Assembly: GCF_008831285.2 (NCBI RefSeq)
Contig: NC_045142.1
Coordinates: 20,463,354 to 20,527,353 of the forward strand
Direction: 5' to 3'
DNA length: 64,000 nucleotides
Origin: Nymphaea colorata
Taxonomy: Eukaryota; Streptophyta; Magnoliopsida; Nymphaeales; Nymphaeaceae
A program made the translations under genes and the position numbers. A model generated the notes under the pieces. It was not told where the DNA came from. It saw only the letters and a program-made list of their open reading frames with translations, and made no database searches. Each line of letters opens with the position of its first letter. The first letter of the stretch is position 1. Of the stretch, positions 57,537 through 64,000 are shown one piece after another.

Positions 57537-59064
57537 GCTCGTGCCATCTCATAATGCTAGACCTGGAATGGGAGATGTCCAAGGCGCTCGTGCCATCTCA
57601 TAATGCTAGACCTGTCCTCCACGCCCGTCAACTGTCTGCTAGTGGCGGAGATGAGAGCAGAAGCAACCTGTACAGGTAGTCTGTAGAGGCCATCAATAAC
57701 CGAACAAATCCCAATCTTCTTCCCCGTCACCAAGTCCTGCAGGGTACAATGATGAGCAAAGAAAATTAGATTACAATTGAGTTCTTTGGTGATACTACTG
57801 ATAGATAACAGATTCACAGGAATATTGGGAACATGAAGAGCATTATGCAGAAGATATTTATTTAATAAGGACAAACTCTCTTTTCCAGCCACAGAGATCG
57901 AGGACCCATCAGCCATAGATACGCATTGCTGCCCTGAAGACAATTTGTACTCATGAAACATCTTAGGGTTTCCTATCATATGATGAATAGCTCCACTGTC
58001 AACTACCCAATCACCAAGTAAGGGATTACCTTGATCACTTGTGGCAACAAGAGCTTGGGCTAACTGAGCTCCGTCACACATGGAGGCTTCCTCCTTAGAA
58101 GTAGATAACTGGCTGATATAAGCTTGTAATTCCTTGATTTGGTCAGAGGAAAGCTTCGGTTTTTCAACACTGGGAGAGCTCGTATTAGGCACAGGAGGAC
58201 CCCGCCTACCAGAGGGAGGACGACCACGGGTAAGCCTCTTCTCAGGATGAAGATCCCAACAAAAAATCAACGGAGTGTCCCAACTTGTTACAGTGACTGC
58301 AACGTCGAATAGGACGCTGCCCAGTCCCTGGAGCACGGCTAACAAAAGCAGAGGGTGAACTACCATGACTAGAGTCAATATGCATCACTTGACGGCATTG
58401 TTCCTCAGATTCCACCTGGGCATACACCTCCTCAATTCCAGGGGTCTCATCGCAGTTGAGAATTTGACTCCTAATGGATTCAAACTCATCACGCAGACCT
58501 CCGAGAAAAATAAAAGTGCGGTCCATCCATTCTTTCTGCCAGTACAGTTCATGATCAGAACCACAAATCCAGTCATCATTTACATGATAGTCCAGTTCCT
58601 CCCACTTAGTCTTCAGGGCTGTGTAGAAGGATGCCACAGACAAGTCACCCTGTTTAAGAGAATAAATGGTGCGTTTAATTTGGTATGTACGCTGGATTCT
58701 CATTTTACGGCCATACATCCTCGCAAGCACAGTCCACATGTCACATGAGGTCGACTTTCGCAAAAGAAGGGGCTGAATATCAGCAGAAACAAATCTAATA
58801 ATCCAAACCTTAACTTGACTATCTTCCAACGCCCAAGTCGCCCATCCAGGATCAGTTTTACTAGGCGCAGGTTTCTCTCCAGTGATATAGGGCAGACGAC
58901 CATGACTAGTGATCCCAATTTCAAGCGCAGCAGACCAAAAGGATAATTGTCTTTGTTCAGCCGAATAGAGGTGACTTGAACAGGCAAATTTTCACTCTTG
59001 GTATTGCTGCCCGTGTCAAAGGTAACATCGGTCTTGGAGGTCATCTCTTCTGTCATAACGACCA
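57537..59064 (-). pseudogene. Element F gag and protease
   Basis: Gag begins about 59056 with MTEEMTSKTDVTF and continues LPVQVTSIRLNKDNYPF, the copia gag start. It then runs through shifted frames: FVSADIQPLLLRKSTSCDMW, KTKWEELDYHVNDDW, GGLRDEFESIRSQILN. The zinc knuckle CSHCNKLGHSVDF is followed by a one-base insertion in a T run (near 58268). The protease has DWVVDSGAIHHMIGNPK (Ile in place of the usual Thr after DSGA), NLLSISSITKELNC and the pre-integrase MRWHERLGHLPF. A 29-bp piece coding MRWHERLGH is repeated at the truncated end (57537-57565 and 57586-57614). This lineage differs from A-E. Confidence 0.85.
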
Positions 59065-59378
59065 TAAAAAATCCAACAGTCAGAGAATACCAGAAGAAAC
59101 GAGGAGGAGGACCCGAGCGCTGTACTTTGCCTAAAAAGGAGGACGGGCAGCGACAGCGGCGTCGGACGACATCAGGCAGCGTCGGACGGCAAGCAGCGTC
59201 GAGCGGCGCACTCCAGGCAACGGCGGGCGGTGGTGGGACGGCTTGCTGCGATGGCGGTAGGACTAAGGGCGACATCGGAGATAGAACTTCAGCAAGGTCA
59301 GACTTAGGGTTCCAAAAAAAAACCCTAAATCACACACGAACGAAGAGGCCAAACAGCACGATTTTGGCTCTGATACAA

Positions 59379-59661
59379 TGTAGAAACACGCAGCAGAAGA
59401 ATAGAAGAAAAAACAAACAGAGGATTTACGTGGAAAACCTCGAAACGAGGTAAAAAACCACAGGGAAGCTCTAACCTAGGAGCAAAACCGCAACCCTAGG
59501 AGAGAGAAACTTAATTCACTTAATCAACAATTATAATAAGTGATTATAATAAAAAAGGGAGGAAGAGAGACCTGCCTAGGGAACCGAGCCCATCCGTTCC
59601 CGTGCCCATGGGTACCGGGTCCATATCCGGACCCGGTTCCCTAATACACGGTATTCTAACA
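59379..59661 (-). repeat. Element F 5' LTR
   Basis: 283 bp; plus-strand start TGTAGAAACACGCAGC, end GTATTCTAACA. A 9-bp-arm palindrome ACCGGGTCC-ATATCC-GGACCCGGT lies at 59614-59637, near the U3 start. Confidence 0.88.
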
Positions 59662-60970
59662 CAAATGATGGACAAGTTCACGGAGGCGATGGAAAGGAAG
59701 TTCGGGAAGATCGAGCAGCCTCGAGAATCCATGGATAAGAGATTGGGAATAATAATGGCACAGCAAAAGACTTTCAAAGACCTGCTAGAACAATTGCTTA
59801 ACAACTTAGATGGTAAGGTGATCAGAACTGAGAACATTCTAGAGTTGTTATACAAGGATGGAGAACAAATAGCAAAGGTAGTGTCCGCCTCTCAAGACGA
59901 AGAGACAGTTAAGGTCTGTCATCAACTCGTTTTTTATGGTAGCAACAATAATTTCCCTTGCGTTGAGGTCATGAAGCAAGAGATTGCAGGAAGTGAAGAG
60001 AACCTACAAGAAAATGGCCATACAATCGTTAATGTTGATGAAAAAGGAATGAGCCAGATTTTATGAAATCTTGGATGTTCATTCATACTTCATGTCGATT
60101 CAAGTTGGAAATAGAAATAGTTGGAATTGGGAAGCACCATTTAGGCCATGGGGGCACATTCGTTCGATCACCCAAGAAAGGCACCATTGCCTTATCACCA
60201 ATAGTCAAACGGCAAGGTACACATAATTCTTCTTATGTTTATGTGGAGTTATCGGCAGAGCGCTAAGTCGTTTTGCTGGAGGCCTCACATGCGAATGGAA
60301 GGAGTGCAAAGCAGCCATGGAACCCGCCGTGGGGGAGAGACATGAATAGTCAGGTGATCAAGGAGGAGACGAGGCTGGCGACTCAAAGCAAGATGTAGGG
60401 ACGGGAGGGAACGAAGATAATAACAGGCACCACTATTTGATATTACAGTTTGTGACCTTTTTCCCTTGGTGAATTGCAATCATGTTCCTAAAAGGGGCAA
60501 GTTCAACGTTGGGCATTCTCTTACCAATGGTAAGTCTATGAGAATAAGGGAAAAGGCTCATAAAATTCCGAAGGGTCCTTCGAGATACGATGGCAAGGGT
60601 TTTGAGGGATATCAGACCATTGGGGATGAAATCATAGGCCGATTACAAGGAGAGGGGGAGAGGTTACATACCAGTGCCCCAGTTCTTGGAGCCAGAAATT
60701 GTCACTCCCAACCTTGACTGGGTTACAAGTTTGACTACTTGGAGGAGAAGGATAAAATCATGGTTGGTATGGGAGTTCCTTACTCAAAAATTGATAGGGA
60801 GAAGGTCCTAGTGGCCTGCAAGAGGGTACAAGGAGAGCACACCTTCGATGGTAAAGAATGCATATATACTGATATGGAGGGCCACTCTTAAGCTGTGGTG
60901 AACCAGGCAGCGGGCTTAGAACAGTTCATAAATTCCGACATTACCTCTGAAGTTTGGGTCAATTAGTAAA
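59662..60970 (+). pseudogene. Element H gag-like region, copy 2
   Basis: Starts mid-frame with QMMDKFTEAMERKFGKIEQ and continues LEQLLNNLDGKVIRTENILE without the stop seen in copy 1, then YGSNNNFPCVEVMKQEIAG. TGA near 60064 ends the frame. The nucleotide match with 39620-40596 goes on to GGGGATGAAATC and then beyond the point where copy 1 is cut by element E. A later patch reads VLVACKRVQGEHTFDGKEC, which I do not recognise. The 5' part, including LTR and primer site, is missing. Confidence 0.72.
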
Positions 60971-62401
60971 TGCCCCAAATTGGTAAGTGAAAATGTTGAT
61001 TTGCACGTGCTGAAACACCAAGGAAACCCATCATCGATTTACACGTACTAAAGCAGAGGAATCATTTCTGTCTTTGAGAAAGAAAGGTTAGTTCAAATCC
61101 TTGTTAAATATAGAAACTGCTTTAGTTTTTATTGTGCCATATATGAACAATGATTTTGAAGTAAAGCTTGTGGAAAGTTCAATATTCAGCTATAGACAAG
61201 CTTGGCCATGATTGTACACATTCTACTTAGGGGAAGGATATGCTCTAGAAAAACATTTTTCCTTGTTGGTAACAATGATCAGTAATCACATATTGGAACC
61301 ATGATACACCAATGTCGGACATTTCTCTTGAATTTCTGTGCAAGAGACTGCTTTCATTAAAGAGAAACCTATGTGTTTCCTCATTGATTTTAATGATCAT
61401 TAATCACTTATGGGAAGCTTGAGAGATCGTTTCCCCTCATTTCTCATGAATTTCTGTGCAATGTTTAGCTTTCTTACAGACAAAAAGCACATTGTATCTC
61501 ATAAAACCCCAATCACATACAGAAACCTTGAGAGTGCATTTTCTAACTTTTCGTGTGTACTCCTCAAGACATTGTTGTGTAATGCAAACTTCGTATCACT
61601 GTCTCTCTCTCTCACTCTATCAATGGAAAGTTGTAGACTGCTTTGATTGGACACTGATGTATGTATTTATGAATCCATGATGCAATTCCTTTCATTTATG
61701 CAATTGTCTAGACATGTCATAATAGGTCTCCAGTCGTAAACTGAGTGTAAAATTTTTGTCAAAGCTTTATAAAAGGTGTTTTGTTTGCTAGATTCCCATT
61801 CATGTTCGTTCATTAATGATAATATTTGTCTATTATCTTGTTTTATCAATTTTATATTATTGTCTGATAGAATGCTGATACTAGTTTAGCCTTGCTCTCT
61901 CAAAAGTAGAGATATTTGGCGTTTGATGTCATTGGTTTGATGACTACCATGGTAATTGTATCACATTTTAATCTGCTCTTCTACACTTAGTGAATTGGTA
62001 CATTGTCTTTTCAGTATGGGTTGCAAGCAAACAGCATGTCCAACACAGGTGAGTAGATTTGTTATCCATGATGCCAAGCCTTTAAAGCTAATGAAGGGTA
62101 ATACTGACATCATGTTAAGCATGAATATACATCTCATACTTGCTAAGGTCATTCAAATCATACTCATACAATGAGACAGTCAAGAATGTTGAAGAAGGGG
62201 AAAGATGGTAACATACTGAAAATTCATACGACCACAAAATTTTGATCAATTGAAGGCAATTCGATGGAGTAGATGCAAATGATTGGAAAAAGTAGACCAT
62301 AGGCGTAAGAGATCATGTTGACCAATGGATATCATTTGAATGATTTTAAGTGGTTAAGTGTTGTTAGAAAAGCCTTGTATGAGAGAGAGAGAGTGTGTGT
62401 G

Positions 62402-62487
<86 letters not shown>

Positions 62488-63083
62488 TATACGTATACAT
62501 ATATATACATATATAGTAAATAAATAAATATATGGGCAGTCGTTGGCCGCATGCAGTGAGTCAAGTGGCTGATACGACTGATGAGGGATGGGGGTACATC
62601 ATGTTGCCCGCCCCCTCTACCTCATTTGTTTGTATTTAGCTGAAGGCCTCGGCAGAAATCGATCGTCGATTGTGGCCTTTTTCACAAGAAATTGCCTAAT
62701 CAAAACCGGGTCACTTTGAAACCTTGCAGTTTTTTGGACCTGCTTATTTCCCACGGGATACAGATCCTAATTTATTGGATAAAGGTTTTGGAAAGCATTG
62801 ATGACTATTGGGTCTGTAAACACATTAAATTGAGTATTTGGATGTTAATTGGTGGGCACCGGATCCACCAATTTACCATGTACGTACAATTAAAGGGACT
62901 GGAATATTCTAATATGAACGTCCTTTTTAATCTGCAGTTGGACTATTTGTTATTCATTAATGGAAAGCAAGAAAATTAAGGAATTCCGCGAAAACGGGAA
63001 ATCGAAATTAATTCCCAAGAAGGAAGCCTTTCGGCCTCATTCAGGTATTCAACGTCCGTCTCTCTCTCACACCAAGAAATTGT
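60971..63083. other. No gene seen
   Basis: AT-rich sequence with short frames only and no recognisable motif. One compound microsatellite is listed separately. Confidence 0.55.
62385..62520. repeat. Compound microsatellite (GA)n(TG)n(AT)n(AAAT)n
   Basis: A GA run, then a TG run, then about 66 bases of AT repeat (62411-62476), then AAAT/ATAC variants. Confidence 0.95.
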
Positions 63084-63917
63084 TTGCTTTCCCTATCATT
63101 TAAACCCAGACGAACTTCTAAACTCCATCCCACACACTTTCCCTTTCCTCTCGATGAAACCTCTCAGCCGCAGGCTCTTCCCCTGCGTCTCCCCTCCTCT
63201 TCTTCAACTTCTTTCCCTGTCCTCTCGGTGAAACATCTCAGCCGCAGGCTCTTCCCCTGCATCTCCCCACTTCTTCTTCAACTGCCATGCAACCCGTCTC
63301 CCTCCGAGCTCCCGCTCTTCTTCGAGGTATGCACTAAACCTTCTTTCTCCACCCCCTCTCCCTTTTTGTCGCTCAATCCAGGTTCTGAGTGGGCCATGGC
63401 CGAGACAAAATGCCTTTCTTTGCTTAGATACTCAATCCAGGTTCTGAGTAGGTCATGTTTTTCATTTCTAGTGTGTTATATCTCTTCAACAATCTGAGTT
63501 AATTTATTTTATATGAAATGGAAGGCAAAGAGTACCTTTCCCTCCTACCATTCCTCAAAGTTACACCTACATTATTATGTGTCATGGGCTATGGAATCCA
63601 TCCTTTCATCTTGTCAACCTTCAACTTTTGCGTCAGCTTTGAAAGTGGTTTTTAATTGGGTAGCGGAGTTGGAATTAACCTTTTCTCTTAGTGATTTTTT
63701 TTCCTTTTTCTCGAGGAACCCTTACAATAGGAGAAGTCTAAGGAATTCATCTTGTTATGAACCCTTCCATCACAAAGCCCTATGTTTACAGGGTGAGTTC
63801 AAGGGGAGTGCTTTCTTGCTATGTTTAGTTTGCAAAAACCATCCTAGTCATTTCTCTTCTTCCAACCAAAGGTCACTTGCTTTTATAAACGTACTCTTCT
63901 CGAAGGAAAAGGGAAAA
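63084..63917 (+). other. Possible 5' end of an unrecognised gene; CT-rich tandem duplications
   Basis: Pyrimidine-rich sequence as in a plant 5' leader. A 74-bp unit is repeated (63138-63211 and 63212-63285; shared core CTCAGCCGCAGGCTCTTCCC). A 19-bp CTCAATCCAGGTTCTGAGT recurs 59 bp apart (63372 and 63431). An ATG at 63396 reads MAETKCLSLLRYSIQVLS and stays open to 63497. A second open stretch, 63513-63929, has no known motif. I cannot tell whether this is coding. Confidence 0.3.
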
Positions 63918-64000
63918 CAATCTAGGTAACATATCACTTGACGTCAAGAAGTTTTAATAAACCAACTATTTTTGAAAAGGAATTTTGCTGCATGACGATG
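63918..64000 (+). repeat. Start of another copy of repeat R
   Basis: GGTAACATATCACTTGACGTCAAG matches the GGTAACATACCATTTGATGTCAAGG at about 32324 and 56399, followed by the same TTTTTGAAA-AGGAA-TTT layout with a short insertion. The copy runs off the window end. It also suggests where one boundary of the family lies. Confidence 0.6.

Larger units (their letters stand above)
57537..59661 (-). mobile_element. Element F: truncated copia retrotransposon
   Basis: Minus-strand element with a 5' LTR (59379-59661), Met primer site (TGGCTCTGATACAA on the plus strand, one mismatch), gag and the start of pol. It ends abruptly in the pre-integrase zinc region at 57537, with no integrase, RT or 3' LTR. 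It lies in the second copy of element H (right junction at 59662). CAAAT occurs at both outer edges (57532-57536 and 59662-59666), although the left side is unrelated to H. Confidence 0.88.

Overview
This is a plant nuclear window. Three things show it: Ty1/copia elements primed by the plant initiator-Met site (TGGTATCAGAGC), remnants of a chloroplast import receptor (Toc159 family), and plant-type gene fragments with short AG/GT-bounded exons in an AT-rich, microsatellite-rich background. I cannot name the species. There is one 100-base assembly gap (8576-8675). No intact ordinary protein-coding gene is visible. The window is mostly retrotransposons inserted into one another, plus decayed pieces of host genes.

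Layout. 1-7744: AT-rich non-coding sequence with (AT)n and (TC)n tracts. 7745-8575: LTR-like sequence cut by the gap. 8676-22979: a three-level nest of copia elements. Element A (minus strand, 3' end lost in the gap) is split at GAGCT by element B (plus, 9478-19560). B is split inside its reverse transcriptase by element C (minus, 12758-17876). 22980-25331: non-coding sequence with one exon-like block and a gypsy-like 3' end. 25332-30425: element D, a full-length minus-strand copia with 5-bp target duplication CTAAT. 30780-31359: a small terminal-inverted-repeat element. 31456-33455: one copy of a 2-kb duplicated block carrying a piece of an FHA/AAA-ATPase gene. 33942-35165: a condensin-II CAP-D3 pseudogene. 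36138-36870: a diverged repeat copy. 38966-40596: minisatellites and element H. 40597-43068: element E, a copia element with an inverted interior. 43438-43766: a minus-strand exon of an unrecognised coiled-coil gene. 44056-45074: tandem repeats and a hairpin. 45460-47385: a Toc159-family pseudogene without its membrane domain. 49326-55783: an FHA/AAA-ATPase-like gene that stops before the ATPase core. 55468-57536: the second copy of the 2-kb block. 57537-59661: element F (copia, minus, truncated). 59662-60970: a second copy of H. 60971-64000: mostly non-coding, ending in another copy of the dispersed repeat.

How the parts relate. A, C and E are one copia family: they share LTR ends, gag start and a palindrome near the start of U3. 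B, D and F are different copia lineages, and H is an unplaced element with the same primer-binding site. E and F each landed in a different copy of H, so each H copy shows the empty site of the other. The host-gene pieces (Toc159, CAP-D3, FHA/AAA) all carry frameshifts or are truncated, and two sit beside the same duplicated repeat block. The locus reads as a repeat-dominated region holding broken gene copies rather than a working gene cluster. I did not find a convincing new biological system. The most unusual signals are a CGGGTC motif, often palindromic, near the U3 start of several LTR families, and the inverted interior of element E.
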